NCBI RefSeq assembly: GCF_905220365.1
Contig: NC_061131.1
Coordinates: forward strand, 3,410,001-3,474,000
Origin: Vanessa cardui
Taxonomy: Eukaryota > Arthropoda > Insecta > Lepidoptera > Nymphalidae
Length of the DNA: 64,000 nt
Reading direction: 5' to 3'
The position numbers were made by a program, and so were the translations under genes. The notes beneath the pieces were generated by a model. It ran no database searches. It saw nothing but the letters and a program-made list of their open reading frames with translations, and was not told where the DNA came from. Position 1 is the stretch's first letter. Each line of letters begins with the position of its first letter. Shown piece by piece: positions 21,660-32,921 of this stretch.

Positions 21660-24548
21660 TTGTTAAAATTCTCAGCTTTGAATATATTTTACCAGAATGT
21701 TCGTGGCTTAAAAACTAAGACCCACGAAGTATACCGTAATATTTCTGTTAATAATTTCGACATAATTGTATTGACTGAAACGTGGTTAAACTGCTCAATA
21801 TTAAACAGTGAGTTGTTTGATAACAGATATAATGTTTACAGAAGAGACAGAAGCTCTTGCAAACTCAGCAATAAAACGGATGGTGGAGGAGTTCTTATCG
21901 GTATTAATAAAAATCTAATATCCTGTAGAAAATATGAATGGGAAAGCGATATTGAGGATATTTGGATCACTTTAAAAATTCCAAACTTCAAAGGCGTCAA
22001 ATCATTAGTCTTATGCGCTGTGTACCTTCCACCACCCGTTAAAAAACCGATTCTTGAGCACTTTTTTAATAATTGTAATCGCGTAGCCGAGCAACATGAC
22101 ATGTACACTTGTATTGTGGGTGACTTTAATTTGAGTTGTATTGACTGGAATATGTTTCAAAATTCGTTATTTAAGCCCTATCCTCCTGCTGCGCAGTTAT
22201 TATTAGATTTTGTATCAGAAAATGGTTTACAGCAATTTAATACCATCATTAATAATAAAAATAAAATCTTAGACCTTGTACTCTCTAACTTTCCTAAGTG
22301 CTACGTGGAACTGTCTAATAATTTTGTTTGCAATATTGATTCGCTGCATCCTCCCTTAGAAATTCGCATCCCTAGTATTGAATATAATACACTAAAAAGT
22401 AACACGTCAAAAAAATATTGCTTCTTTAAAGCTGATTTTGACTCTATCATTAAATCATTAGATGAATTAGATTGGTATAAGGTACTGGAGGCCTGTTCTG
22501 ACGTCAATGAAATGGTATGCCTTCTATACGATACTTTACAAAACTTAATTTCTAAATTTGTCCCACTAAAAAATGTTAAAAAAGATAGTTATCCCAACTG
22601 GATTAGTCACAGTTTAAAAAAGAGACTTAAAGAAAAACACAAATTATTAGAACGCGTAAAAAAATATAAGAACCCAATGGATGATCTATCACTCAAGTTA
22701 ATCAGTAAACGCTGTAGAAAATTATCTCAAGACGCATATAATAACCATAATAATAACATTGAGATTCAGATCCACAAAAACCCTAAAATGTTTTGGTCTT
22801 TCCTTAAAAGTAAGAGAAACAATAGAAGTTCTTACCCTTCATCAATGAGTGACGGCACGATCACAACTAGTGTTGGAGAAGAAATTTGCAACTTATTTTC
22901 TAGTTATTTTAGCACACTATACAAGCCGACGAAAAATGTCACACGTCTAACCCAAGAATATATCTCAAAACATCTTCTTCCAATGACAGGTATCAGCGAC
23001 AACTTCATATTTCCAGAAATCACCCTTGAAACGATTTTTAATAAACTAGCTAGCTTAGACATCTCAAAAGGTTCTGGCCCTGACAACATACCGCCTATCC
23101 TGATTAGGAACTGTGCTTCCAGCTTGGCCCTTCCGCTGTACATAATTATTAACACTTCTTTGCGAACTGGAATATTTCCTACTTCATGGAAAAAAGCTAG
23201 GATTGTACCTATCCATAAAGATGGCAAAGATAACTTAGTGCAAAATTATAGACCAATATCTATGTTATCCACGTTCGCCAAGATTTTTGAATCCTTAGTA
23301 TGTCCTTATATAAAAGTGTATATGAAACGTTTCATTTCAGAGTATCAGCATGGATTCGTTACGGGCAGGTCTTGTAGTACGAACTTAGTGAACTTCACTG
23401 AATATCTAAGTGAAGCTATTGATTCTCAACAACAGGTCGATGCTATTTACACAGATTTCCAGAAGGCATTTGATAAAGTACCTCACTGTATTCTACTACA
23501 GAAACTAGAGCTTTATGGTTTTTCTGGAATATCGCTGCAATGGTTCTCTTCATACCTAAGTGACCGAAGTTTTTGCGTTGCAGTTAATGGTTACACATCA
23601 AACAAACACATGATAGCAACAGGCGTACCCCAAGGCTCCCATTTAGGGCCAATACTATTTAATATCTTTATTAATGACATCGTAACGTGTTTTAAATACT
23701 CCATACCGTCCCTATATGCTGATGACCTGAAGTTCTCAAAAATTATTCATTCGCTTGACGACTCAGTCCTCTTACAAATGGACTTTAATCGAATAGTCGA
23801 ATGGGTTAAGACTAATGGCATGTCACTTAATATAAAAAAATGTTCGCACATAAAATTTACACGCAAACACAACATTTTGCCGACACAATATTACCTTCAA
23901 CACGAGAGACTAACGGAAGTAACCCATATTAAGGATCTTGGCATTTTTTTAGATCAGAAATTAACGTATATCCTGCACATTGATCATGTCGTTGATAAAA
24001 GTACAAAAATGCTTGGCTTTGTTTTAAGGAATGGCAGGATTTTCAAACAAGTAAAGACCAAAATTATTTTGTATAACAGCCTTGTACGTAGCAATTTGGA
24101 ATACTGCAGTATGGTCTGGCGACCACATTATGCCACCCATCAGCTGAGGCTAGAACGTATACAGAGGCGTTTCTTATGGCACTTAGCATACACGGAGGGT
24201 ATTGCTAAACAAATTTCGTCTTACGCAAAGAGAATCGAATATTTTAACATGATGACCTTAGAAAACAGAAGAACTTTATTAGACCTAATATTCTTATATA
24301 AAATCTTTAGAAACAAACTTGACTGTCCCCATTTACTATCCAAATTTAACTTTAGAGCACCATCCAGATACCCTCGTAACCCAGTAAAACCTCTCTCCGC
24401 ACCACGGCGGAAAACCGTTTTTGGTAATCACTCAGCAGTTGCTCGAATGTCCAAATTGCTCAATGACTTCAGCGATTCAATAGATTTAAACATTGTAAGC
24501 CTCCCAAAGTTCCGATACCTAGTCATAGACAGAATTAAAAGCGTCTAA
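21660..24548 (+). CDS. LINE ORF2: AP-type endonuclease plus reverse transcriptase
   Basis: Open for 962 codons from 21660 (open from 21633). Counting from 21660, the N-terminal endonuclease shows YQNVRG (Asn13), LTETWLN (Glu40), VGDFN (Asp155, Asn157), ILDLV (Asp205) and DSLHPP (His230, with D-x-x-H in place of the usual S-D-H). The reverse transcriptase shows SGPDNIPP, NYRPISMLS, TDFQKAFD (Asp599), GVPQG (655-659) and YADD (686-689). A C-terminal domain follows. The product would nick DNA and copy the element's RNA at the target. No in-frame stop interrupts the body, but there is no ATG until about codon 148. The natural restart ATG appears to be at 21615 in the same frame, cut off by a TAA at 21630-21632. 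The long intact body suggests a fairly recent insertion. Confidence 0.93.
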   Translation: MLKFSALNIFYQNVRGLKTKTHEVYRNISVNNFDIIVLTETWLNCSILNSELFDNRYNVYRRDRSSCKLSNKTDGGGVLIGINKNLISCRKYEWESDIEDIWITLKIPNFKGVKSLVLCAVYLPPPVKKPILEHFFNNCNRVAEQHDMYTCIVGDFNLSCIDWNMFQNSLFKPYPPAAQLLLDFVSENGLQQFNTIINNKNKILDLVLSNFPKCYVELSNNFVCNIDSLHPPLEIRIPSIEYNTLKSNTSKKYCFFKADFDSIIKSLDELDWYKVLEACSDVNEMVCLLYDTLQNLISKFVPLKNVKKDSYPNWISHSLKKRLKEKHKLLERVKKYKNPMDDLSLKLISKRCRKLSQDAYNNHNNNIEIQIHKNPKMFWSFLKSKRNNRSSYPSSMSDGTITTSVGEEICNLFSSYFSTLYKPTKNVTRLTQEYISKHLLPMTGISDNFIFPEITLETIFNKLASLDISKGSGPDNIPPILIRNCASSLALPLYIIINTSLRTGIFPTSWKKARIVPIHKDGKDNLVQNYRPISMLSTFAKIFESLVCPYIKVYMKRFISEYQHGFVTGRSCSTNLVNFTEYLSEAIDSQQQVDAIYTDFQKAFDKVPHCILLQKLELYGFSGISLQWFSSYLSDRSFCVAVNGYTSNKHMIATGVPQGSHLGPILFNIFINDIVTCFKYSIPSLYADDLKFSKIIHSLDDSVLLQMDFNRIVEWVKTNGMSLNIKKCSHIKFTRKHNILPTQYYLQHERLTEVTHIKDLGIFLDQKLTYILHIDHVVDKSTKMLGFVLRNGRIFKQVKTKIILYNSLVRSNLEYCSMVWRPHYATHQLRLERIQRRFLWHLAYTEGIAKQISSYAKRIEYFNMMTLENRRTLLDLIFLYKIFRNKLDCPHLLSKFNFRAPSRYPRNPVKPLSAPRRKTVFGNHSAVARMSKLLNDFSDSIDLNIVSLPKFRYLVIDRIKSV

Positions 24549-25093
24549 TATTTTATTGATGTCCAAATTTCAAATTTTTAATTTATGCAAAATTTTACGT
24601 TATAATAATCTATTTTTTTTTTTTTTATTTGATTTATGGAACAATATTATTATGATTGAATGATAAATTATTTTAATTGTTTTCGTTATCAATGCATGCC
24701 ATAATATAATTTAATTTTAAGATATTATAAATTTTTATTGTTGTATTTTATTTGAGATTGATTGTTGAATACTGTTAACCCATTATTAAATTGATGATAT
24801 TGTAATCTAAATAACCAATTTATTTTAAATTTTAAATTGTAAAAAATCGTTTTAACTTTATTTTAATAGTTGTAATTGTAATAATTTTAATTTTTCCTAC
24901 CATGTGATCATTTTTTACATTTTCATCAAATTAGAACCACTTAAACAGGATGTATATATTAATCGTACATGTCGTGTTTGCTTTAATATAGTTGTACATT
25001 TAGAAAGTAATTAGTATGTAAATTAATAAATTGTATCATTAAAATGTAACAACTGCTAGCAAACCTAATAAATAAATAAATAAATAAATAAAT
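24549..25093 (+). repeat. LINE 3' UTR and (AATA)n tail
   Basis: Non-coding, very AT-rich, with a T13-14 run near 24613 and ending in seven to eight AATA units at 25065-25093. The simple-repeat tail rather than poly(A) is a clue to clade. Confidence 0.8.
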
Positions 25094-25383
25094 ATAAGCG
25101 CGATAACATCCAGTAATGTATTCCGCCACCTACTTACTCGGATTTACGATGCGGGCTAACGATTATCCTGTACTTGAATGGAAGGTCTTGAGGGTTCTTT
25201 TATGTATATACTGGCGATAAGGCATAATGCACATGTCTAGATTAAAACCATCCATAAATATATATTATGAAATCAAATGTTACGTAGTAAAAAGCATGAG
25301 TTGAAATCATTAGGAAGTTCATTTTATTACAACTAAAATAAAACTCAATGATATTGCTCTTCTGACTAATTTCGGTCACAGCA

Positions 25384-25655
25384 ACTACCACAGTAGACTA
25401 GCCAACTACGCAGGATATATTGTGATTTATGACAGGGCGGTAAATCTCGATATCCTGGTTTTAAACCCAAGATCGGGTTTAAGTCAAAAATTGATAAATA
25501 GATCGGCAATTGGAAGTATGTACACGTGCAGCATTAAGCCGAAGGTATTATCAAGTCGTATCAGATTTGCCGTCTCATATTTTTTGGAGTGAGTGAATAG
25601 GGAGTACTATGTGTTTGCACAACCACTTGTAAACTGTAGTGATGAGTGTCGTCCA
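25384..25655. repeat. Unclassified interspersed repeat
   Basis: AGACTAGCCAACTACGCAGG at the left and, on the opposite strand, GTGCAAACACATAGTACTCC then GAGACGGCAAATCTG at the right match a repeat I recognise in Lepidoptera. The class is unknown. Confidence 0.4.
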
Positions 25656-26394
25656 AACAAATTTCAGCCACAGTGACTTAAAGTAAATTAAAGACGAAAT
25701 TGATGAAATGTGTTTCTTTTTGAAGTGTTTTTTTTTTTCGAATGATGATTATCATCATTTCCTACTAAAATTAATAGAGTGTGGTTCTGTACTTTGGGAT
25801 TAATTGGTAAAAATACGTTACTAACATGCAGGCTAATTGCAGAGCGCAATTAACGTCCGCAAAAACGAGCTGAAATTTGAATCCAATATCTTGGAATCTG
25901 CGTGATAAGTACGCAAGTCCGAAGACTGTGAATAATTGGCAATTCATCCACCAGACCAAACAGCCGTAATAACGAAAATATATGACGAGTGATCTTAAAT
26001 GCATATTAATATACTTTGTCATTGAATTATTTAAGTAATATATATGATAAATAAAACGCTAATGACACGATTTATCATAAATGCAAATATAACGTTTAAA
26101 TATAAAATGAAATTATCATATCATTCGCATTTAACAAAATTATTTCGGTTTAAATATAAAGAATAAATATAAAATTAATATACGAGAAATATTAAATTAA
26201 ATCCATTTCAAGATCTGATATCGTAATAACGAGAAAAAGACAGTTATATTGCCTTGTCTCGTTTCCTGTGTAGATTATTTTGTTGACATTCAAAACGAAT
26301 TTAATGAGGTTTTATTTTTAATTATGTAAACAATTATAATTATTATATCCCTTGCCCAAAAAGCTGAGGCCTTTTTATAAATATAATTAGTAGG
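25656..26394. other. Unassigned DNA
   Basis: An 83-codon - strand frame at 25771-26022 has no recognised motif. 26000-26350 is plain AT-rich sequence. Confidence 0.35.
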
Positions 26395-26530
26395 TGGACC
26401 TTGGGAACTAAGATGTTATGACACTTGTGCCTGAACTATATATCACTCAACCAGAATACACCAATAATAAGTATGGCAGATAGAATATCTGACGACCCAG
26501 AAGGCAAAGAGCCCCAGTGCCTTTAAAAAG
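26395..26530 (-). repeat. Diverged R1 fragment
   Basis: GGACCTTGGGAACTAAGATG, CACTTGTGCCTG and AGAATATCTGACGACCCAG follow the R1 order in reverse. Confidence 0.5.
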
Positions 26531-27084
26531 AGAACAAACGATACGAATGTTCGTCTCTTAATTCAAATTGTATTATTGTTCAGTTTGCTGTTAAAATATT
26601 TGAACAGTAGTACCCCTAGTCTTATTGTCTCTACTAGTGATAGGAAGACTGATCCATTCTATGCCCAAAAGATTAAAACCGTGGTTCAATTTGGATCTGT
26701 TATTAGCATCCTTGCCAATATTCCACACGGTCATGATTTGTAGTATTACTATTTTTTTATTATATTTATATATAAATAAGGACTTAATAATTCATAACCT
26801 AATGAACTACTATAATTTGTTTTCTTATGAGACATTTTATATGGACACTCGTAGACTATTCATGTGGCAAATATAAATTGACTTTAAAATAGCTCTAATT
26901 GTCATACTATTATATGCAACCATTACTTTGCTTCACTCATTACACCAATATGCGTATATTTTTTTTCGTTTTAATGTTGTAATTTACATTATTTCCTTTT
27001 TAATTTAAATTTACGACACAAGCCAAGTCCAGAAATAAGTTCAAATCTGAGCATGTTAATAATAGATTAAGTGTAACTAATTTT
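26531..27084. other. Unassigned DNA
   Basis: An 83-codon + frame at 26625-26876 is rich in I/L/Y codons as expected by chance in AT-rich DNA. No domain. Confidence 0.35.
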
Positions 27085-28440
27085 GTGGTTATTATTCCTC
27101 TCAATGGTTAAGGTCATAAAATTTTAATGTCTCGAATGAACGTTTGCCAAGTCTAATGAGCAGCAAGGCTGAAATCAAAGAACTTAAGAGGAGTGAGACA
27201 GTTATCAGCAGAAGTGAAAAGGTTAGCTTATTTTTCTTCTGTCGTGCGTGCATGTGTGTGCATTTATTAATGGCCTTCAGGATTTGCCTTCCAAATACTC
27301 GTACGTATTCATATGTTAAAAGCCTATCCCTTTGTTTTACGTCATCCACTCATCATTTCCTTGGGCAGCCAGGACGTCTTGTTCCAGGTACGAACATAAG
27401 GCACTTTCTTATGATATTGTTACATTAAGTCAGTCCTTAGGTGAATGCGCAATATGCGCAACATGCCCATATAAGACAATGCCTTTGGAGCTTGACCGTT
27501 ATGTCATTGACCCCGAGACTACCGTGCTGTGATAGCCAGCTATTTCAGCGAGGCCTTCATCTATCATCCCCTTATATAAGGAATGATCGTATAAAACACT
27601 TGTATATCTGTTCCTTAAACTTGGGCGGTATTTTGCAGTTACAGACCATATCTGTAACTTCCAACCATTTGCTCAAATGGCGCTTACGAACATTGTGAGC
27701 GATGCTTCCGGGCTCGTACAGGACGAAACCAAGGTATACTTCTCCCATTCAATGTTTCAAGCCCTATATATATGGTGCAAGACTCCTTTCTCCCGCTAGC
27801 CATTTTCATGCATGCATGCCTGCCTTCGCATTTAGTTCAAGATTTCTGTTCTAAGGCATACCCTTCCATTGCAAGTTTACTTTACCCCGCCCCCACCAGG
27901 TCTAGTCAACTAGCGCTATGTTATCGGCACACATCGTCAACCAAGGAAATATCCCTGGATGCATAGTGAGACAGCATCTAGTACTATGTCGAATAAAAAT
28001 GGGCTAAGAGCCAAGCCCTGGTTTCGTTTAGCCCTGGACCACTACAGTGGTCAACTTAATACGTCTAAACTTAATCTTCTAAATACGATGTCGGAACTGT
28101 GGTATATATCACTGATAATATCAATACACTTTTGAATCTCAACGCCCACCAGATGTATTGATACCAAATGTAGAGCTCTACTTTTGTCCCTTTAACATCG
28201 ATAAGGTTCTAAGTTAAAAAATAGGACCTGTACTGCCCGATCACGTCTGGGATCCATACTGACACCCAGAGACGGTATACTCTCGGCGAAGACTGAGGTC
28301 GATCACGCATTCTAAGATTTGGTGTGATACATAATCTTGAATCCGCTATAACTACAGCAAATCCTAAACATTGCCCCTACTTTTTGTACAGGGTTTATAT
28401 AAAGCGCCACTGTTTGGACCTCTGCCAGGAAGTCCATTCG
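27085..28440 (-). pseudogene. RTE-type LINE reverse transcriptase, decayed
   Basis: Read on the - strand and across several frames, recognisable RTE-clade blocks occur in the expected order: YSGFKIMYHTK (about 28310-28350, for the NYRGIKLMSHT block), IWWALRF-KSV (about 28130-28160), LALSPFLFDIVLDA (27970-28012), MCADN in place of the catalytic FADD (27920-27934), SKWLEVTD...KIPPKFKEQIYK (27590-27690), VPGTRRPGC (27367-27393) and WMDDVKQRDRL (27315-27350). Stops and frameshifts separate the blocks and the second catalytic Asp is replaced, so it is inactive. The N-terminal endonuclease is missing, consistent with 5' truncation. The several + strand frames of 60-95 codons here are shadows. Confidence 0.82.
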
Positions 28441-29826
28441 AGTGGTGCTTGATTCTAGGTTTTCGTTTCTTAATAACTTTCATTTTTGGATTAACCTATA
28501 TATGATCCTTGACAAGAACTTTATGGTGGGCGTCAGGGTTTTACCTGTAATTACTTTGCAGCTACTTACCAATATGATGTCATATTGGTAAGGTGACTTC
28601 TGAATAATCGATAGACAATTTGTGTTGAATTGGAACGAACGATTTACAACAAATATTCTTAACAGGTTAAGGTCGGAAATGAAAACACCATTAAGACTAT
28701 AAAATATTTTATTGTCAAAACGTTCGAGCACATTTTAAAAAATCGAGTGAGTGAGCTGTCATAACAAAAAAAGCCAGCTAAATCATTATACGAGACCCAA
28801 TTATTATTATTAACCATTTACACTGTAAGTTACCATGGACATTATGTGAGACGTATTTAATTGTCATTTAACTTATGATATTGAGACAACTCTAATGCTT
28901 CTCTTTTCTTCTTGTATACTGGTTCACTCCCAAAAAAATGTTGCATTAAAAACTATTTGGTAATTAATGCATTATACGTTTTGAATTTGTGAAGGCTAAG
29001 CGGTTTAAATCACAATAAAAATATGACCAATATTCCGATATTCAGACACACCTAGAAACAAAATACTACGATATCGAAAACTCATTTAAATATTAAATTA
29101 TTACCCATAAATAAGATAAACGCATAAAAAAATTCAATCGTAAAATAAATTACCCAAACTACCAAAGCCATTGTCCCGACAGCCTCGTTATTCGATAGCG
29201 TAAAAATCGATAATTTAAAATATCGATTATAATGTCTCGATTTCGATTGATTCGATGTTTATGGATGAATCAATTTGATTGTCGATTCATAGAATACGGC
29301 ACGCATACGTCCGGCGATTAAAAAAACCTGTTAAGTTTTTTTAATGTTTTGTTTAACATTTGTTCGTGTCTATTATTTTAAAAATAGCTATCAATTTGAC
29401 ATTCGTTTGTAATAAATAAAAAATGACTGGAAAATTAGAAATTGATTGATGTTTTATCGAGACGGTCTATTGAACACTGTCTTACATCTAGACGATTACG
29501 TACAAACGATAAAATAAATAATAACTTCTATTAAGTGCACAAAAAAAAAAGTTTGAGATTGGCCAGGAATCGGTAAAGCAATATATTTAAAATTGTTACA
29601 AGGATTTTAATTCTTTTAAAAATATCATATCAATATATTCAAGGAATTATTTAAAAAAAAAAAACTTATTTTTCTCTGCAATTAAGCGAAAAAAAGTACA
29701 TTGAAAGCGAGTGTGACATTACATTATAGTAATTTATACAAATTAAATTATTTAAATGACAAGGAAGGTCGTCTCATAATTATTTTACTTAACTAAGTTT
29801 TATTTTGATATAGTTTTATAAATGGA
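28441..29826. other. Unassigned DNA with one short perfect hairpin
   Basis: Contains a perfect foldback at 28565-28592 (13-bp arms, 2-nt loop). An 83-codon - strand frame at 28480-28731 is unassigned. 29180-29290 is rich in TCGAT words. No gene supported. Confidence 0.35.
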
Positions 29827-29902
29827 CGATTTGAAAGTGCTTGTAAAAGTTTGCTTGAATAAAGAATATTTTGTTTTGGTTGATTGGATTTTTGATTTCG
29901 AT
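29827..29902 (+). repeat. LINE-type 3' tail fragment
   Basis: GAAAGTGCTTGTAAAAGTTT, GCTTGAATAAAGAATATTTT then a GATT/TTTTGATTT tail, matching 44085-44148. The ORF starting at 29822 is a by-product. Confidence 0.65.
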
Positions 29903-29965
29903 GGACCGATGTCTATGGTAACCAAATCAGTCTATGTCTTTCGACCACTGTTCATTCTTTGTATT

Positions 29966-30008
29966 CATGGTGGTACTTACCCAGACGAGCTTGAACAAAG
30001 CCTTAACA
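29966..30008 (-). repeat. R1 end fragment
   Basis: GGTGGTACTTACCCAGACGA followed by GCTTGAACAAAGCCTT equals the terminal part of R1 in reverse. It lies about 60 bp after a LINE tail. Confidence 0.55.
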
Positions 30009-31129
30009 CTGATAAAGTTAAATAGGCATTTTGTACGTTTACGGTTTTTACATAGGAACATACTATTGCAAGGCTCCTTGCTAATATGATGACACAGTAT
30101 GGCTCTTCATTTTTTCCACTGAGAATGCTTAAATTTAAACTAATAAATAGAATACAACAAAGTATTTTTTTTTATTTTTATCTCTCCTAACTTTTTCTAT
30201 ACCACTTAACAGATTTGATGCGGCTTTCACGAAACGCAGAATATTTGTACCAAATATTAATAGATATTTTAGCATTTTTCTAGTAATTGTGACCCGATCA
30301 TTATCAATATCAATTGCGTCTGAAAATTCATACTTTTGATTTGCATGTTACAAACATTTTTAACCTCTCTTAAATGTATACATTTTATTTAAACTCATCA
30401 ACGTCCAACAAAAAGGAAATTGATTGACAAGCCGAGGTAAAAAGGGTACTGGGCTGTTTATATATAAATTATTGTCAAAGCAACTAAATCACAACCGTGT
30501 AAGTTTGATAATTATATTAATATTATACAGAACCCCTCGACGATAATGACGTTAGAATGAATAAATGCAAACATCGCTGTTTAGAACTATAAGCTGTTAT
30601 TTATTGCTAATATAATTTTACATACACATTGCGTGGGCATAATTATTATGAAAATCAATATTCATTACGCATTAGAAAAACAAGACTAATTAATAATTCT
30701 TTCTTCACATACAATAAAATGAATATTTCATATATTATTAATTACCTGTGCACGCCCACGGATTTATAAAAACGTTCAAAATTGTTGTACCGCTGATGGC
30801 TTCGAAAACAAAAGTACTTTCAAGAACAATCATCTTTATGGCTTGAGTGATTGAGTTTAATGTACCTTGATGGGTTATACATAGTGCGGTGCTCATTACC
30901 AAGCCCTCAGTAATTCATCATTCACATAACAGCCGAACATAAATAATACGGTTGGTGTTATCCGCTTTGTAACATTATTATAACCGGTATAAATTGTTTT
31001 ATTTATACCTCGCGTTACGGGAAGTAATGTGCTGAATATTGTATTGTGTTATAAAAGTATGACATTTAGTTCTCTGTAACATTTTTCGTGCTATAAGTCT
31101 TTGTGTCGTGACTATATTTATATATATAA
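30009..31129. other. Unassigned AT-rich DNA
   Basis: No gene, RNA or repeat recognised. Confidence 0.35.
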
Positions 31130-31395
31130 TAGGTAGGCAGATTGCCAAATGAATCACCTGATTGCAAGTGGTTACCATCGTCCATAGATAGTAGCGCATA
31201 AGAAAAATTAAACATTCTTCAAAATGACCATTGGAATTTGGAAACTGTTGTTATGTCCCTTGTGCCTGTAGTTAGGCTAACTCACTCTTTAAACCGAAAC
31301 ACAACAATTCTAAGTATTTATATCAAGCAGTAGAATATCAGATGTATAGGTGGTACCTATCTAGACGGTTTTGCACAAAGCTCTACCAAGTGAAT
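31130..31395 (-). repeat. Butterfly repeat R1, diverged full-length copy
   Basis: Starts GTAGGCAGATTGCCAAATGA, passes GTTATGTCCCTTGTGCCTGT, TTTAAACCGAAACACAACAA, GGTGGTACCTATCTAGACGG and ends GCTCTACCAAGTGAATA, covering all R1 blocks in reverse. The - strand frame at 30999-31199 overlaps its start and is not a gene. Confidence 0.7.
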
Positions 31396-32608
31396 AAATC
31401 TACTAGATACTACAGTTATCTTTACAGATTGAGATGTGAGGTTGTCACATTTAATTCTAAAAAATACTATTCAAGTCTGTACATGACGCTTGTTTGATTA
31501 ATTACTCTGATAAGATAAAAGGAAAATAGTAGAAATGTCAACAGCCTCCTTGAATCTTGTCACAAAATAGTTGTAGGTATTGTCTGCCAAGGCAGTGTCA
31601 ATAGCAGGTTAGAACATGGGAGTCGATACTGCTAATAGTGTATATGAAGTCGTTGGAGTTACATCTGAACTATCTACGGTTGTGTGAGATTGCATCCCTT
31701 TAGATGGAATTAATGAGAGTAATAAAAATTACGACTGTGTTTTTACACACATATAGACAACCGACATAATTATATCTTGCAAAGTTTGGTTATCTATCAG
31801 AATTCAGAATTCATCATCATCAACCATTATAAGTTGTTTTATATGTTGGTTCCTAAATCATTCATCACCTCAGGTTCCAAAAAAATGATGTATATTTGTC
31901 TTCTAAATATAAGTTTTATTTTACCCATTCACAACCATAACATCTATTAAGAACAATAAAATAAATTTATTCAATTAGCGCAACCAAAAACAGACTAGTC
32001 CGAGTACGTTAATTTAAAAATCGAACGTAATATTTTGAAATAAAAAGTACTCCAAAGTGAAATCAACCCTTTTCACATCAAGCTATCAGTATATCAATAA
32101 TAAGGTCATATTTCAGTCATAAACACAACTTTACAACCGAGTTTATTTGCCTCTAAACATAAATACGCGCCGAAGGTTGAGAACCGCTTCGTTATACACA
32201 GTAGGTTATGTTTCTAACATAATTTACTGTTATGAGTGTTAGTGCCAACGATTGCCGACATTTGATAGGATTATTCATACGAATCTAATCGTTATTCTTT
32301 CGGATTAAAGCTCAAATCTGCGTGTTATGGTTTGATTAATATGCGACATAATATCGAAGTGGATTTTATTAACGATATTTAAGTGGGTGATAATAATTAC
32401 CGTTCACAAATCAGTTGGACGTATATCATGTTAATGGGTGTAATTTAAATTTGAAAAATTAACAATATAGTATTATAAATAATAATATAGAAGGTTTTAA
32501 TGCTGAGTTACATACGGGATATAATCAAATTTGTCTACAAAACTATGCTAATACTTTATCTTCTTTCTCACCCATATTATATCTGGATTCAACAAAGCTA
32601 TTGAAATA
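31396..32608. other. Unassigned DNA
   Basis: No long frames. 32150-32400 is slightly less AT-rich and unique. No motif that allows a call. Confidence 0.35.
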
Positions 32609-32620
32609 ATATAGTTACCA

Positions 32621-32909
32621 CATACACACATTTCCCACTGCTGAGACAAGCTCCTCTCCCATTAAGTAGAGGGTTTGGAACATATTTCACGACTCTGTTC
32701 CAATGCGGGTTGGTGGAATGCACATGTGGCAGAATTTCGATAAAATTAGACACATGCAGGTTTCCTCACGAGGTTTTCCTTCACCGCCGAGCACGAGATG
32801 AAATATAAACACAAATTAAGTACATATATATAGTGGTGCTTGCCTGGGTTTGAACCCGCAATCATAGATTAAGATGCACGCATTCTAACCACTGGCCCAT
32901 CTCAGCTCT
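32621..32909 (-). mobile_element. SINE family A with a perfect 12-bp target duplication
   Basis: Flanked by ATATAGTTACCA at 32609-32620 and 32910-32921. The - strand head holds the A box (with a G-to-C change giving TGGGCCAGTGG) and B box GGGTTCAAACC. The body matches the consensus well, and the 3' tail is TGTGTGTATG rather than TTG repeats. The duplication proves the element boundaries and LINE-mediated insertion. Confidence 0.95.
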
Positions 32910-32921
32910 ATATAGTTACCA

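Larger units (their letters stand above)
21277..25093 (+). mobile_element. 5'-truncated non-LTR retrotransposon (jockey/CR1-like LINE)
   Basis: Contains the C-terminal domain of ORF1, a UAAUG junction at 21613-21617, a long ORF2 with endonuclease and reverse transcriptase, a 3' UTR of about 520 bp and an (AATA)n tail at 25065-25093. Truncation within ORF1 fits incomplete target-primed reverse transcription. No target duplication was found between the start and the sequence after the tail. Clade placement (jockey, CR1 or a relative) is by general motif style only. Confidence 0.92.

Noticed and set aside
25065..25093. A CRISPR-like or satellite array
   Set aside because: It is the simple AATA tail of the LINE. 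No spaced identical repeats occur anywhere in the window.
27144..27966. A set of + strand ORFs of 64-94 codons
   Set aside because: The - strand shows an ordered series of RTE reverse transcriptase motifs. The + strand frames are shadows without domains.
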